Part shown: positions 43,423-52,512 of the stretch, piece by piece | Layout of the letters: every line of letters starts with the position of its first letter | Position numbering within the stretch: position 1 is the first letter of the stretch | Assembly: GCF_003148385.1 (NCBI RefSeq) | Contig: NZ_CP029463.1 | Coordinates: 1,984,001-2,048,000, forward strand | Direction of reading: 5' to 3' | DNA length: 64,000 bases | From: Flavobacterium sediminis | GTDB lineage: Bacteria > Bacteroidota > Bacteroidia > Flavobacteriales > Flavobacteriaceae | Made by a program: the position numbers and the translations under genes | The notes under the pieces: model-generated | Database searches by the model: none | The model's input: only the letters and a program-made list of their open reading frames with translations | Told to the model about the DNA's origin: nothing

Positions 43423-44799
43423 ATGATAGCATTAGAAGTAAGCACTACGGGATTAATAACAACAACCGTAATCGCATTTTTAGTTTTATTATTGGTTTTG
43501 GTTGCTATTATTTTGTTTGCTAAAGCAAAATTAGTTCCTTCAGGACCGGTAAAAATTACAATCAATAAAGAAAATGAAATTGAAGTAGGTTCAGGATCAT
43601 CACTATTGTCTACTTTAGGTGGTGCTAAGATTTTTCTACCATCAGCATGTGGTGGAGGTGGAACTTGTATCCAATGTAAATGTAAAGTTCTATCCGGAGG
43701 AGGAGAAGCATTGCCTACAGAAACGCCGCATTTTAACAGAAGAGAATTAGCAGAAGGTTGGCGTTTAGGATGTCAGGTTAAAGTAAAAGGAGACATGGTT
43801 ATCGAGGTACCGGAAGAAATTTTCGGGATCAAAAAATTCGAAGCTAAAGTGTACTCTAACTATAACGTAGCATCATTTATTAAAGAATTTGTGGTAGAAT
43901 TACCCGAAGATATGCACTATGAGCCGGGAGGTTATATTCAGATTGAAATCCCACCATGTGAGATCAATTATAGAGATATAGACATCTCTGCCCATCCTGT
44001 TGAGCATCCGGGAGCACCGGATAAATTCCAATTAGAATGGGATAAATTCAACTTGTGGCCTTTAGTCATGAAAAATACGGAAACGGTAGAAAGAGCTTAT
44101 TCCATGGCTTCTTACCCTGCTGAAGGACGTAAGATTATGTTGAATGTTCGTGTTGCTACTCCGCCATGGGACAGAGCTGCCAATGGTTGGATGAAAGTAA
44201 ATCCGGGTATTGCATCGTCTTATATTTTCTCAAGAAAACAGGGAGATCCTGTAACCGTATCAGGACCTTATGGTGAATTCTTCATCAACGAGTCTGATGC
44301 TGAGATGGTTTACATCGGTGGAGGTGCAGGTATGGCGCCAATGCGTTCGCATTTGTACCACTTGTTTCGTACCGTAAAAACAGGAAGAAAAGTTTCGTAT
44401 TGGTACGGTGGACGTTCTAAACGTGAGTTGTTCTATGTAGATCACTTTAGAGCTTTAGAAAAAGACTTCCCTAATTTCCGTTTCTATATCGCTCTTTCTG
44501 AGCCGTTAGAAGAAGATAATTGGAAAGTAAAAGAGAATGTTGATGCACCGGGTGACGGTTTCGTAGGATTCATTCACAATGTAGTAATTGACAATCATTT
44601 GAAAAACCATGAAGCACCGGAAGATATCGAATTCTATTTCTGTGGACCACCAATGATGAATAATGCAGTTGTAAAAATGTGTGACGATTGGGAGTACCGA
44701 AAGAGAATGTTCGTTTTGACGACTTCGGAGGCTAATCCGATTAAGAATATAAAAACTAAAAAACCGATTCTTTTTGAATCGGTTTTTTTATTACCCTAA
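43423..44799 (+). CDS. nqrF: Na+-translocating NADH-quinone reductase subunit F, shifted C-terminus
   Basis: The 2Fe-2S domain has [12 protein letters not shown] and a distal Cys (RLGCQV). The FAD domain has [15 protein letters not shown], and the NADH domain has [12 protein letters not shown]. It receives electrons from NADH and anchors through one N-terminal helix. The last residues are wrong: at GGG 44690-44692 one G is missing. In the other frame the sequence reads [15 protein letters not shown] and stops at 44733-44735, the standard NqrF end. As written, the ORF runs on to 44799 and translates the operon terminator. Intended gene about 43423-44735. Confidence 0.92.
   Translation: MIALEVSTTGLITTTVIAFLVLLLVLVAIILFAKAKLVPSGPVKITINKENEIEVGSGSSLLSTLGGAKIFLPSACGGGGTCIQCKCKVLSGGGEALPTETPHFNRRELAEGWRLGCQVKVKGDMVIEVPEEIFGIKKFEAKVYSNYNVASFIKEFVVELPEDMHYEPGGYIQIEIPPCEINYRDIDISAHPVEHPGAPDKFQLEWDKFNLWPLVMKNTETVERAYSMASYPAEGRKIMLNVRVATPPWDRAANGWMKVNPGIASSYIFSRKQGDPVTVSGPYGEFFINESDAEMVYIGGGAGMAPMRSHLYHLFRTVKTGRKVSYWYGGRSKRELFYVDHFRALEKDFPNFRFYIALSEPLEEDNWKVKENVDAPGDGFVGFIHNVVIDNHLKNHEAPEDIEFYFCGPPMMNNAVVKMCDDWEYRKRMFVLTTSEANPIKNIKTKKPILFESVFLLP
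44759..44789 (+). terminator. Terminator after nqrF
   Basis: A 10-bp perfect stem (44761-44770 with 44776-44785) and a T run, 24 bases past the true nqrF stop. Confidence 0.88.
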
Positions 44800-44809
44800 G
44801 GCAAATCCG

Positions 44810-44817
44810 TATTTTTG
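44810..44817 (+). promoter_or_regulatory. Putative -7 box for the 120-aa gene
   Basis: Exact TATTTTTG ending only 4 bases before the ATG at 44822. The mRNA would be leaderless or nearly so. Confidence 0.5.
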
Positions 44818-44821
44818 TACT

Positions 44822-45184
44822 ATGGAAGAACTAAGCTTGCAAGAATTGCATCAAATAGCAATGAATCACGTGGGGAAAGATTTAGAATCTAAAGATTTTG
44901 AATTCATCGCCATAAACAGTCAGTTGCGAAAACATCCGCAGTTTATTTGTGTCGATAAAGCCAATACATTGCACTTTGTTATGGTACAGGTTGTTTTATA
45001 TCCTGAGAATCCTAATGAATACGATGTGGTCTTTATGGAAACTTTTTTAAAGCATGCTAAAGAGAAAAAAGCTAAGGTGCTGTTTGCCGGTGTAGGAATA
45101 GCAAATGCCACTGATTTTGAATTACCGATTTACAGAACGTCAGATTATATTATCAATTATGATGGATTTAAAGTTTTATTATAG
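44822..45184 (+). CDS. Conserved small protein between nqrF and apbE
   Basis: 120 aa from the ATG at 44822; the ORF's upstream extension lies inside the terminator and promoter and is unlikely. The sequence (DFEFIAINSQLRKHPQFICV, HFVMVQVVLYPENPNEYDVV, KVLFAGVGIANATDFELPIY) has a compact alpha/beta look and no membrane segment. I do not recognise a characterised family. Its position between nqrF and apbE, and the 26-base overlap of apbE with its 3' end, link it to the Nqr/flavinylation cluster. A role in Nqr assembly is possible but unsupported beyond position. Confidence 0.75.
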   Translation: MEELSLQELHQIAMNHVGKDLESKDFEFIAINSQLRKHPQFICVDKANTLHFVMVQVVLYPENPNEYDVVFMETFLKHAKEKKAKVLFAGVGIANATDFELPIYRTSDYIINYDGFKVLL

Positions 45185-46175
45185 CCTGATATTAGGGCTG
45201 CTTTTATGGAGCTGTCAACAACCTGAAGAAGAGACGTTTTTCGTCATTCAAGGACAAGCTCAGGGAAGTACATACAGTATAAAATATATTGCTAAAGAAG
45301 AATTAGTAAGCAAAATTGAGATTGATTCTTTATTGGAAGCTTTTGATAATTCTCTTTCCACCTATAAATCAACATCAAAGATTGCAAAAGTTAATTCAGG
45401 TGATACAACAATAGTTGTTGATAAATGGTTTACTGATACTTTTAATGCGTCTCAAAAGATATATAAGGAAACGAACGGTTTGTTTGATCCTACTATCGGA
45501 GTTTTGGTCAATGCTTATGGATTTGGTCCGGGACATCAGCACCATAACCTGAGTCCGTATCAAATTGATAGTTTGCTACAATATGTCGGTTTTTCCAAAG
45601 TGAAGATCAGTCCAAGCCAAACTATTCATAAAGATTTTCCGCAAACGTATTTTGATTTCAATGCTATAGCGCAAGGTTATTCAGTAGATGTAACGGTTGA
45701 TTTTTTGAAATCAAAAGGGATTCAGGACGCTATTGTCGAAATCGGAGGAGAGTTGTTTGCTATAGGAAAAAATACGATTCAAGATAAAAACTGGATAGTC
45801 GGAATAGATGATCCGCTGCAAACACCCGAAGAAAGAAAATTGATCGCAACGATAGCAGTTGAAAATTTAGGGATGGCTACATCCGGAAATTACAGAAAAG
45901 TAATAACTGATTCGATAACCGGAGAAAAATTTGTGCATACTATTAATCCGAAAACCGGAAAGCCACAAAAAAGTAATGTGCTTAGCGCAACGGTTTTGGC
46001 TTCCACATGTATGATGGCTGATGGTTATGCGACAGCCTTTATGGTAATGTCTTTAGAGCAAGGGAAAGAATTCTTGAAAAAGCATCCTGAATTGTATGTA
46101 ATGATTATGTATGCAGATGAAAATAATAAATTACAACAACTACAAACAGAAAATTTTAAATTACTTTTAAAATAA
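45159..46175 (+). CDS. apbE: FAD:protein FMN transferase (ApbE), lipoprotein
   Basis: 338 aa from the ATG at 45159 (the next codon is also ATG). Lipoprotein signal MMDLKFYYSLILGLLLWSC, so it faces the periplasm. ApbE features: AQGSTYSIKY near the N-terminus, the flavin-binding FDFNAIAQGYSVDVTVDFLK and VEIGGELFAIGK, and the end region TSGNYRKVI with HTINPKTGKP. It transfers FMN from FAD to Thr of NqrB and NqrC. The start overlaps the upstream small gene, so translation is likely coupled. Confidence 0.94.
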   Translation: MMDLKFYYSLILGLLLWSCQQPEEETFFVIQGQAQGSTYSIKYIAKEELVSKIEIDSLLEAFDNSLSTYKSTSKIAKVNSGDTTIVVDKWFTDTFNASQKIYKETNGLFDPTIGVLVNAYGFGPGHQHHNLSPYQIDSLLQYVGFSKVKISPSQTIHKDFPQTYFDFNAIAQGYSVDVTVDFLKSKGIQDAIVEIGGELFAIGKNTIQDKNWIVGIDDPLQTPEERKLIATIAVENLGMATSGNYRKVITDSITGEKFVHTINPKTGKPQKSNVLSATVLASTCMMADGYATAFMVMSLEQGKEFLKKHPELYVMIMYADENNKLQQLQTENFKLLLK

Positions 46176-46177
46176 TT

Positions 46178-46205
46178 GCCACTTCGAGTGGAGTCGAGAA
46201 GTCAC
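46178..46205. repeat. Dispersed TTCGAG-type palindromic repeat
   Basis: An imperfect palindromic element of the shape CACTTCGAGTGGAGTCGAGA followed by AGTCACA, just after the apbE stop. Similar short elements are widely scattered in Flavobacteriaceae intergenic DNA, from what I recall. Only one copy is seen in this window. Confidence 0.5.
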
Positions 46206-46246
46206 ACAATCGGAAAGATTATTATTTTTTAAACTGTTTTAGAAAA

Positions 46247-47017
46247 CTATTTAAAAACGACCGGAATGATTTCGCCTTTGGCTAAACAATAGCGATCTAC
46301 TTGTTCCGGTGATAGTTTTGCGGTATAGTCTACTTCGTTTACTTTGAAGCCGATGCTTCGCAGTTTGTCAAAATAATCCCTCCCGTAAACGCGTACATGG
46401 TCGTACTGTCCGAAAATTTTAGCGCGCTCTTTAGGATCCGTAATACTGTCATCCGTAAACGTAACAGCACGGTTTAAGTCTTGTGGGATCTGGAAGATTC
46501 CCCAACCTCCCGGTTTCATTACCCGATATAATTCCTGCATTGCTTTTGTGTCATCAGGAATGTGCTCTAACACATGGTTGCAAAAAACAATGTCATAGCT
46601 GTTGTTTTTAAAAGGCAAATTACAGATATCGGCTTTTACATCGGCTAATGGTGATAACAGGTCGGTTGTGGTGTATTCTAAATTGGCTTGTTTTTTAAAA
46701 CGCTTGTAAAATTCCTGTTCCGGAGCAAAATGCAGAACCTTTAGCTTCTTTTCAGAGCTGAAAAAATCAGTTTCATTTTGCAGGTACAACCACAATAAAC
46801 GATGTCTTTCTAAAGAAAGTGTACTGGGTGAGAGTACATTATTGCGTTGGTTTCCGTAGCCATAAGGTAAGAACATACGGAAGCTTTTGCCGTCAATAGG
46901 ATCCGTATAGCGATTTCCTTTCAACAGAAAAGCCAGAACAGGTCGTACCACTATACTCAAACGGATTAAGATAGGACGGGGAATAGTATTTAAAACAAGC
47001 TTGAATAATTTCTTCAT
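46247..47017 (-). CDS. Class I SAM-dependent methyltransferase
   Basis: 256 aa with an N-terminal hydrophobic patch (about 10-35). The SAM-binding Rossmann core follows: LKVLHFAPEQEFYKRF (motif I, with no strict GxGxG), TTDLLSPLADVKADICNLPF, then YDIVFCNHVLEHIPDDTKAM with MKPGGWGIFQIPQ. The last pieces are typical of methyltransferase-11/25 enzymes. The substrate is not visible. The first base of its ATG overlaps the last base of map upstream (47017), so they share a transcript. Confidence 0.85.
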   Translation of the reverse strand: MKKLFKLVLNTIPRPILIRLSIVVRPVLAFLLKGNRYTDPIDGKSFRMFLPYGYGNQRNNVLSPSTLSLERHRLLWLYLQNETDFFSSEKKLKVLHFAPEQEFYKRFKKQANLEYTTTDLLSPLADVKADICNLPFKNNSYDIVFCNHVLEHIPDDTKAMQELYRVMKPGGWGIFQIPQDLNRAVTFTDDSITDPKERAKIFGQYDHVRVYGRDYFDKLRSIGFKVNEVDYTAKLSPEQVDRYCLAKGEIIPVVFK

Positions 47018-47835
47018 TATAACACTAAAGGAACTTGTCTCAGACCATCTTCTTCATTACTGGTAATGCCTAACGCTTCGTAGATGTAAGCAAATGTTGA
47101 AAGCAACTCAGGTTTACCGTCAATAATAGCAACATCATGTTCAAAGTGAGCACTTGGTTTACCGTCAGCAGTTGTAATTGTCCAACCGTCTTTATGCTGA
47201 CGAATGTTTTTAGTCCCCAGATTGATCATTGGTTCTATAGCCAGAACCATTCCGTTCACTAATTTTTTACCGCGACCTCTTTTACCATAGTTCGGTACTT
47301 CAGGGTCTTCGTGCATTTTTCGACCTAAACCATGTCCGCACAATTCACGGACAACACCATAACCGTGTTTTTCACAATATTGCTGAATTGCATAACCAAT
47401 GTCTTCCACACGATTTCCTGCTCTGGTTTCACGAATTCCTACGTATAATGATTCTTTTGTTATTTTTAAAAGCTCTTTAGTTTCGGGAGCTATTTCACCT
47501 ACTTCAAAAGTATAAGCGTGATCTCCGTAAAAGCCATTTTTTAAAGCACCACAATCCACAGAGATGATGTTGCCTTCCTGTAACGGAGTATTATTCGGAA
47601 TACCATGTACAACTTGAGCATTAGGACTCATACAAAGTGAGTTCGGAAAGCCATACATTCCTAAAAAGGCAGGTTCTGCTCCGTAGTCTCTGATGAATTC
47701 TTCTGCTAATTTATCTAAATATAATGAGGTAACACCGGGTTTAACTTCTTTGGCAAGCATGCCTAATGTTTTAGAAACAATCAAAGCACTTTCGCGCATT
47801 AATTCGATTTCTTCTTTAGTTTTTAAAACAATCAT
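47017..47835 (-). CDS. map: Methionine aminopeptidase, type I
   Basis: 272 aa from the Met at 47835 (MIVLKTKEEIEL). Metal ligands: Asp in VDCGALKNGFYGDHAYTFEV (two Asp), His in CGHGLGRKMHEDP, Glu in VLAIEPMIN and Glu in AHFEHDVAIID. It removes initiator Met from new proteins. A TAnnTTTG box lies 19 bases upstream. It stands apart from the ribosomal-protein operon where map is sometimes found, and is paired with the methyltransferase gene. Confidence 0.94.
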   Translation of the reverse strand: MIVLKTKEEIELMRESALIVSKTLGMLAKEVKPGVTSLYLDKLAEEFIRDYGAEPAFLGMYGFPNSLCMSPNAQVVHGIPNNTPLQEGNIISVDCGALKNGFYGDHAYTFEVGEIAPETKELLKITKESLYVGIRETRAGNRVEDIGYAIQQYCEKHGYGVVRELCGHGLGRKMHEDPEVPNYGKRGRGKKLVNGMVLAIEPMINLGTKNIRQHKDGWTITTADGKPSAHFEHDVAIIDGKPELLSTFAYIYEALGITSNEEDGLRQVPLVL

Positions 47836-47854
47836 TCTTTGAAAAATTAAAGTG

Positions 47855-47862
47855 CAAAAGTA
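47855..47862 (-). promoter_or_regulatory. Putative -7 box for map
   Basis: Exact TACTTTTG on the minus strand, 19 bases before the ATG at 47835. It excludes the longer in-frame start. Confidence 0.5.
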
Positions 47863-47993
47863 CAACAATTAATCCTTTTTTGAAGTTCAGAGACAGACTT
47901 TTGAGGGAGCGGAGGCAATTTTGTCTGCGAAAAGTAGTAAATTGACCGTATAAAAGAGTGAGGAATATCATTTTTAGGTTGAAAACCTCAAGT

Positions 47994-48001
47994 TAACTTT
48001 G
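47994..48001 (+). promoter_or_regulatory. Putative -7 box for the CoA-transferase gene
   Basis: Exact TAACTTTG, 24 bases before the ATG at 48026. A small AGGTT/AACCT inverted repeat lies at 47976-47988, just upstream. Confidence 0.45.
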
Positions 48002-48025
48002 TTGAAAATAAATAAAAAACAAAAT

Positions 48026-49291
48026 ATGAGTAAGTATGTTTCGGCTGCAGATGCTTTAAAAGTAGTGCAGTCGGGTAATAGGGTTTATGTGCAGGCGGCT
48101 GCGGCTACACCAACAGCCCTGACAAAGGCTTTGGCAGACAGAGCCGGGGAACTTCGCAATGTAGAAGTTTGTCATTTGCACACAGAAGGAGAAGCTGCTT
48201 ATGCCAACCTAGATCTGGCTGAGAGTTTTCATGTGAATTCTTTTTTTATCGGGGCTAATGTTCGTCACACGCTGAAAGCAGGGAACGGATCTTATACTCC
48301 GGTTTTTTTGAGCGAACTACCTCATTTGTTTCGCAATAAGATCGTACATTTAGACGTAGCGCTTATTCACGTTTCACCACCTGATAGTCATGGCTATTGT
48401 TCTTTAGGGGTCTCCGTTGAGGCTACTGTGGCAGCTATTGAAAATGCTAAATACATTATCGCTCAGGTAAATCCGAATATGCCCAGAACTTTCGGAGACG
48501 GTGTGTTGCATGTAAGTGAGATCGATTATCTGGTTGAAGTCAATGAACCGATCTATGCTCATGAGGTAGCACCGTTTACCAAAGAAGAAGAAAAGATAGG
48601 GGAATATATAGCCTCATTGATAGAAGACAGAAGTACGTTGCAAATGGGGATCGGTTCTATTCCTAATGCGGCTTTAAGTAAACTGGTCCATCACAAAGAT
48701 CTGGGACTGCATACAGAAATGTTTTCAGACGGGGTAATAGACCTGATCGAAAAAGATGTGATCAATTGTAATTATAAAGGTGTTTTGAGAGGTAGAGCTC
48801 TGGCTACATTTTTAGTAGGTTCTAAACGGTTGTATGATTTTGTAGATGATAATCCGTTTTTAGTAATGAAAGAATCCTCTATGGTAAATGATACGGCTTT
48901 TATTCGTAAGAATCCTAAAATGGTAGCTATTAATTCGGCTATTGAAGTGGATTTGACCGGACAGGTTTGTGCAGATTCCATTGGGACAAGAATGTATTCA
49001 GGGGTTGGTGGCCAAATGGATTTTATAAGAGGGGCCTCTTTAAGTGAAGGCGGAAAAGCAATTATTGCTCTGCCATCTGTGACTAAGAGAGGAGAAAGCC
49101 GAATTGTTCCGTTCTTAAAAGAAGGAGCCGGAGTGGTTACAACGCGGGCACATGTTCATTATGTGATTACGGAAAACGGAATTGCTGATTTGTATGGAAA
49201 AACATTACAGCAGCGCCAAAAAGAATTAGTTAGAATTGCACATCCAGATCATCAGGAGGCAATAGAAAGGGCCTTTAGTACTATGAAATAG
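48026..49291 (+). CDS. Acetyl-CoA hydrolase/transferase family (CoA transferase)
   Basis: 421 aa from the ATG at 48026 (MSKYVSAADALKVV). Features of the family: VQAAAATPTALTKALADRAG, LQMGIGSIPNAALSKL, EMFSDGVIDL, and the C-terminal TRAHVHYVITENGIADLYGK. It transfers CoA between acyl groups, or hydrolyses acetyl-CoA; 4-hydroxybutyrate or acetate CoA transferase activities are known in the family. The exact acyl partner cannot be told. It is a single gene with a promoter box close to the start. Confidence 0.87.
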   Translation: MSKYVSAADALKVVQSGNRVYVQAAAATPTALTKALADRAGELRNVEVCHLHTEGEAAYANLDLAESFHVNSFFIGANVRHTLKAGNGSYTPVFLSELPHLFRNKIVHLDVALIHVSPPDSHGYCSLGVSVEATVAAIENAKYIIAQVNPNMPRTFGDGVLHVSEIDYLVEVNEPIYAHEVAPFTKEEEKIGEYIASLIEDRSTLQMGIGSIPNAALSKLVHHKDLGLHTEMFSDGVIDLIEKDVINCNYKGVLRGRALATFLVGSKRLYDFVDDNPFLVMKESSMVNDTAFIRKNPKMVAINSAIEVDLTGQVCADSIGTRMYSGVGGQMDFIRGASLSEGGKAIIALPSVTKRGESRIVPFLKEGAGVVTTRAHVHYVITENGIADLYGKTLQQRQKELVRIAHPDHQEAIERAFSTMK

Positions 49292-49383
49292 TTAAGAAAT
49301 TATAAATATTTGAAAATAAATTAAATAAAAGAGAAAAGGAGAGAGATAAAAGATTACCTTTACTCCCAATTAAAATTAATTCA

Positions 49384-49716
49384 ATGAACATTTTTGTAGG
49401 AAGCCTTCCTTATAACGTAGAGGAAGCAGATTTAAGAGAGTATTTTGAGGAATACGGTGAAGTAACTTCAGCTAAACTGATAACGGATAAATTTACCGGA
49501 AGAAGTAAAGGTTTTGGCTTCATTGAAATGCCTGATGATGAAGCGGCACAAAAAGCAATTGACGAGCTTAATGGTGCTAAGATTGACGGTCGTTCAATTG
49601 TGGTAAACAAATCAGAACCGAAACCGCAAGGAGAAAGAAAACCTTTCAATAGAAATGGTGGTGGAAACAGAGGAGGTTTTTCGAACTCAAGAGACAACAA
49701 TAGAGGACGTTACTAA
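49384..49716 (+). CDS. RRM RNA-binding protein
   Basis: 110 aa: one RNA-recognition motif with RNP2 IFVGSL (3-8) and RNP1 SKGFGFIE (41-48), then a short Gly/Asn/Arg-rich tail (GGGNRGGFSNSRDNNRGRY). This build is the small cold-inducible RNA-binding protein of Bacteroidota and cyanobacteria, which binds RNA in the cytoplasm. The 92-base upstream gap to the CoA-transferase is AT-rich, and a purine-rich GAGAAAAGGAGAGAG stretch precedes the start. A strong terminator follows. Confidence 0.93.
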   Translation: MNIFVGSLPYNVEEADLREYFEEYGEVTSAKLITDKFTGRSKGFGFIEMPDDEAAQKAIDELNGAKIDGRSIVVNKSEPKPQGERKPFNRNGGGNRGGFSNSRDNNRGRY

Positions 49717-49740
49717 TATTCTTTTGGATACAATAAAATA

Positions 49741-49767
49741 AAAATCCCGCATTTAGCGGGATTTTTT
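49741..49767. terminator. Bidirectional terminator
   Basis: A 7-bp GC-rich stem (49744-49750 with 49756-49762) with flanking A and T runs, between the convergent RRM gene and the tolC-like gene. Confidence 0.88.
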
Positions 49768-51145
49768 ATGGATTGGCTAAAGTTTTATATAAAGAGATCC
49801 CGGCGTTGAGATAGGAAATTTCTAAATTGATTTCAGATATTTTGGCGGAAACCAATGAGTTTTCTCTGGAATTGATCACAAATAAGGAGCTTTCGCCCAT
49901 TTCAAACAGGCGTTCTTCTCCGTCTAACATGTGTTGGTAATCGTTCACCAAAGAGGTATTTATTTCCATTTGATCTTGTAAGGATAAGATTTCTTGCTTT
50001 CCGGCTTCGATCTTATTGCTAATGTTCAGTTTTTCAAAATCTAAGGTGTATTGGTAATCCTGGAGCTTTATTTTTGCCAGTTTTAAATTAGCACGCTCTT
50101 TTCGCAAGAACAATGGAAAATAAAAATTAACGCCGAATTTATAATCTTCAAAGCGATAATTATCAAAAGCACTGGGCTCTGATAGGTAGTTATAGCTCAG
50201 ATTGATTTTGGGTAACAAGCTATTAGCGTTGAGATTTTTATCTATCTTTTGAATAGCAATTTTTTGTTGAAGGGCGTTTAATTTCGGATGATTTTCTGAA
50301 GAAAGATTGTTAAGATCGGCTAAATTCAGCGTTTGTAAGATCGTTGATTTCAGGTTCTCTTCGGGATATAGGTTATCGTTGATTTCCAACGGAATGTTGT
50401 CTTCAGACCATAAATAATTGGATAGTTCTAATTTGGCTTTATTAAGCTTTAATTTAGCTTTTTCCAGATTCAATCGTCTCGATTTGACTAAAATACCAGC
50501 TTCTACGCTGTCTATTTTTGATTTGTCGCCCAAGTGAACTGATTTTATAATACCTTCATGACGAATCAGAGCATTGTCCAGATAATTTTCATAGAGCTTT
50601 ACTTCACTATAGCTTCTTTTCCAGTTAAAATAACTTTTTGAAGCTGCAACGATTACTTCGGTAATCATTATTTTTCGTTCCGATTCGTTAACGCTTTGGT
50701 ATAACTTTGCTTTTTTCAGATCGGCCATTCGTTCATTGATCCATAAACCTTGCCCCGCCGGAACGCTAATTCCCAGTGAAGTTAATCCCTGATTAGGAAC
50801 GGTATTTTCAGGATTCAGATAAATTCCTTCGTTATTGTCAAAGGCAGCTTTGATCTCAATGCCATACCAGGTAGGAATTTTAAAACTTCCGTTGAAGAGC
50901 GAATAGTATTTTTTGTCGCTGTATTCTTTTTGGTTGAAATCGGATTCGATTTTAGGATCAAATGCACCACGGGCTTTTAGTAATTTAGCCTGAGCTTCTG
51001 TTATTTTCAGATCGGCTTGTTTGGTCAGAGGATGAAATTTTTTAACATAAGCTAAAAATTCTTCATAGGTAAATTCATCATTGATCTGTTGACTAAAGGA
51101 AGTCAAACTAAACAAACTGATTATAAGATAGGTTATATGCTTCAT
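49766..51145 (-). CDS. TolC family outer-membrane efflux protein
   Basis: 459 aa with a signal peptide (about 1-18, cut after SFS). It has two TolC repeats of long alpha-helical coiled coils (KLKITEAQAKLLKARGAFDP in the first; KLAKIKLQDYQYTLDFEKLN in the second), giving an outer-membrane barrel with a periplasmic tunnel. It is the last gene of the operon TetR - ABC - HlyD - TolC (gaps -4, 5 and 9 bases) and forms the outer channel for what the ABC protein moves. The substrate is unknown. Confidence 0.9.
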   Translation of the reverse strand: MKHITYLIISLFSLTSFSQQINDEFTYEEFLAYVKKFHPLTKQADLKITEAQAKLLKARGAFDPKIESDFNQKEYSDKKYYSLFNGSFKIPTWYGIEIKAAFDNNEGIYLNPENTVPNQGLTSLGISVPAGQGLWINERMADLKKAKLYQSVNESERKIMITEVIVAASKSYFNWKRSYSEVKLYENYLDNALIRHEGIIKSVHLGDKSKIDSVEAGILVKSRRLNLEKAKLKLNKAKLELSNYLWSEDNIPLEINDNLYPEENLKSTILQTLNLADLNNLSSENHPKLNALQQKIAIQKIDKNLNANSLLPKINLSYNYLSEPSAFDNYRFEDYKFGVNFYFPLFLRKERANLKLAKIKLQDYQYTLDFEKLNISNKIEAGKQEILSLQDQMEINTSLVNDYQHMLDGEERLFEMGESSLFVINSRENSLVSAKISEINLEISYLNAGISLYKTLANP

Positions 51146-51154
51146 ATAAGTTCC

Positions 51155-52507
51155 TTATTTTTTATCCGTTTTGCCTTTTGCAGCGTTAGGTTGGTAAAAA
51201 TTAGGCGGAAATCCGTTGAGTGTCCTCCAGATTTCAAACCAGATAGGAACGTCTTCTAATAGCGCTAAGGTTTGTGTTCCGGCTCCGATGCTCAATTCTT
51301 TCGGCCACGGCTTTTCGTTGGGATCAGGAGCAATTAAAACGCGGTATTTGCCGTTTTCACTGATGAAATTCTCTTTGGCAACAATGACACCGCCAAAGGT
51401 TCCGTAAGAAACTCCGGGCCATCCGCTGAAAACGATAGTTGGCCATCCGTCGAACCAAACGCGTACTTTTTCTCCTTTGTTGATTAGCGGAAAGTTCAGC
51501 GGGTCGACATAGGTTTCTACGGCGATTTCAAAATTAGACGGCATGATACTTACAATAGGTGTACCGTCTTTAATGGTTTCTCCGATACCTGATTGTAATG
51601 CGCGATTTACATAACCGTCCTGAGGGGCAGTAATATAGTATAACCCGTTTCGGATTTTGTAATTGGTGTACTGATTGCGCAACTTGTTCACTTGAGCTTC
51701 TGTGTCAAATTGTGCACTCAAAGCGGTTTGTTTGTCGCTACTGGCTTTGGCTCTTTTTTCTGTGTATTCTGCCATAATACGGTTAATTTCCATGGTGGCA
51801 TTTAAGACTTCATTTTGGCTTGCCAGATATTTATTTTCCTGTGTAATAATTTTGGCTTCCATGTCTTGAAGTTTTACCTTTTTTTCCTCTACATACGTCA
51901 TGGGTTTTAACCCTTCTTTGTTCAGGCTTACAGCACGGTTGTATTGTGTTTCTGCTATTTTAAGCTGTGTAATGACAGCTTGTAGGTCCATACTGTCGCT
52001 TTTAACCTTTAAATAGGATTGTTTAAGTTTGTTTTGTGCTTGTTTCAGTTTCAGACCTTTTTCGTTTTCAATGGCGTTCATCTGAAGGTTCAAAGCTTTA
52101 ACTTTTTCTTCATATGAATCAACGGCATTTTCTTTTGCCTTTACCTGATTTCCGGTGTTCTCCACTAGATCAGGATCTAGGTAATCTTCTTTGATCTCAG
52201 AGATAAAGAGGATCGTATCGCCTTTCTTAACAAAATCACCTTCCTGTACGTACCATTTTTCAATTCGGCCGGCAATAACAGTATGAATGGTTTGCGGACG
52301 TTGGTTAGGACGCAATGTAGTAACAAATCCGTTGCCGGAAATATTCTGTGTCCATGGTAAAAACAAGAATAAAATAATGACGATAACAATTCCCCATACA
52401 ATTTTTTTGATGACGTTGTAATGAGGGTTGTCGGCAAATATTTGCGTTGATTTGTATTTTTTTAAATCAATGTATTGGCTTATTTTATTGTCGGTTATAT
52501 TTAGCAT
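51155..52507 (-). CDS. HlyD family membrane-fusion protein
   Basis: 450 aa. One membrane helix near 32-50 (IVWGIVIVIILFLFLPW), then a lipoyl half-motif (AGRIEKWYVQEGDFVKKGDT), a long coiled-coil hairpin (about 115-260), and a second lipoyl half (YYITAPQDGYVNRALQSG) followed by a beta-barrel domain. It links the inner-membrane ABC protein to the TolC channel, as in type I export. The ABC gene lies 5 bases upstream, and its tolC-like partner starts 9 bases downstream. Confidence 0.92.
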   Translation of the reverse strand: MLNITDNKISQYIDLKKYKSTQIFADNPHYNVIKKIVWGIVIVIILFLFLPWTQNISGNGFVTTLRPNQRPQTIHTVIAGRIEKWYVQEGDFVKKGDTILFISEIKEDYLDPDLVENTGNQVKAKENAVDSYEEKVKALNLQMNAIENEKGLKLKQAQNKLKQSYLKVKSDSMDLQAVITQLKIAETQYNRAVSLNKEGLKPMTYVEEKKVKLQDMEAKIITQENKYLASQNEVLNATMEINRIMAEYTEKRAKASSDKQTALSAQFDTEAQVNKLRNQYTNYKIRNGLYYITAPQDGYVNRALQSGIGETIKDGTPIVSIMPSNFEIAVETYVDPLNFPLINKGEKVRVWFDGWPTIVFSGWPGVSYGTFGGVIVAKENFISENGKYRVLIAPDPNEKPWPKELSIGAGTQTLALLEDVPIWFEIWRTLNGFPPNFYQPNAAKGKTDKK

Positions 52508-52512
52508 CGTAC

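Noticed and set aside
44774..44821. Longer start for the small gene after nqrF
   Set aside because: This part covers the nqr terminator and the next promoter; translation there is unlikely.
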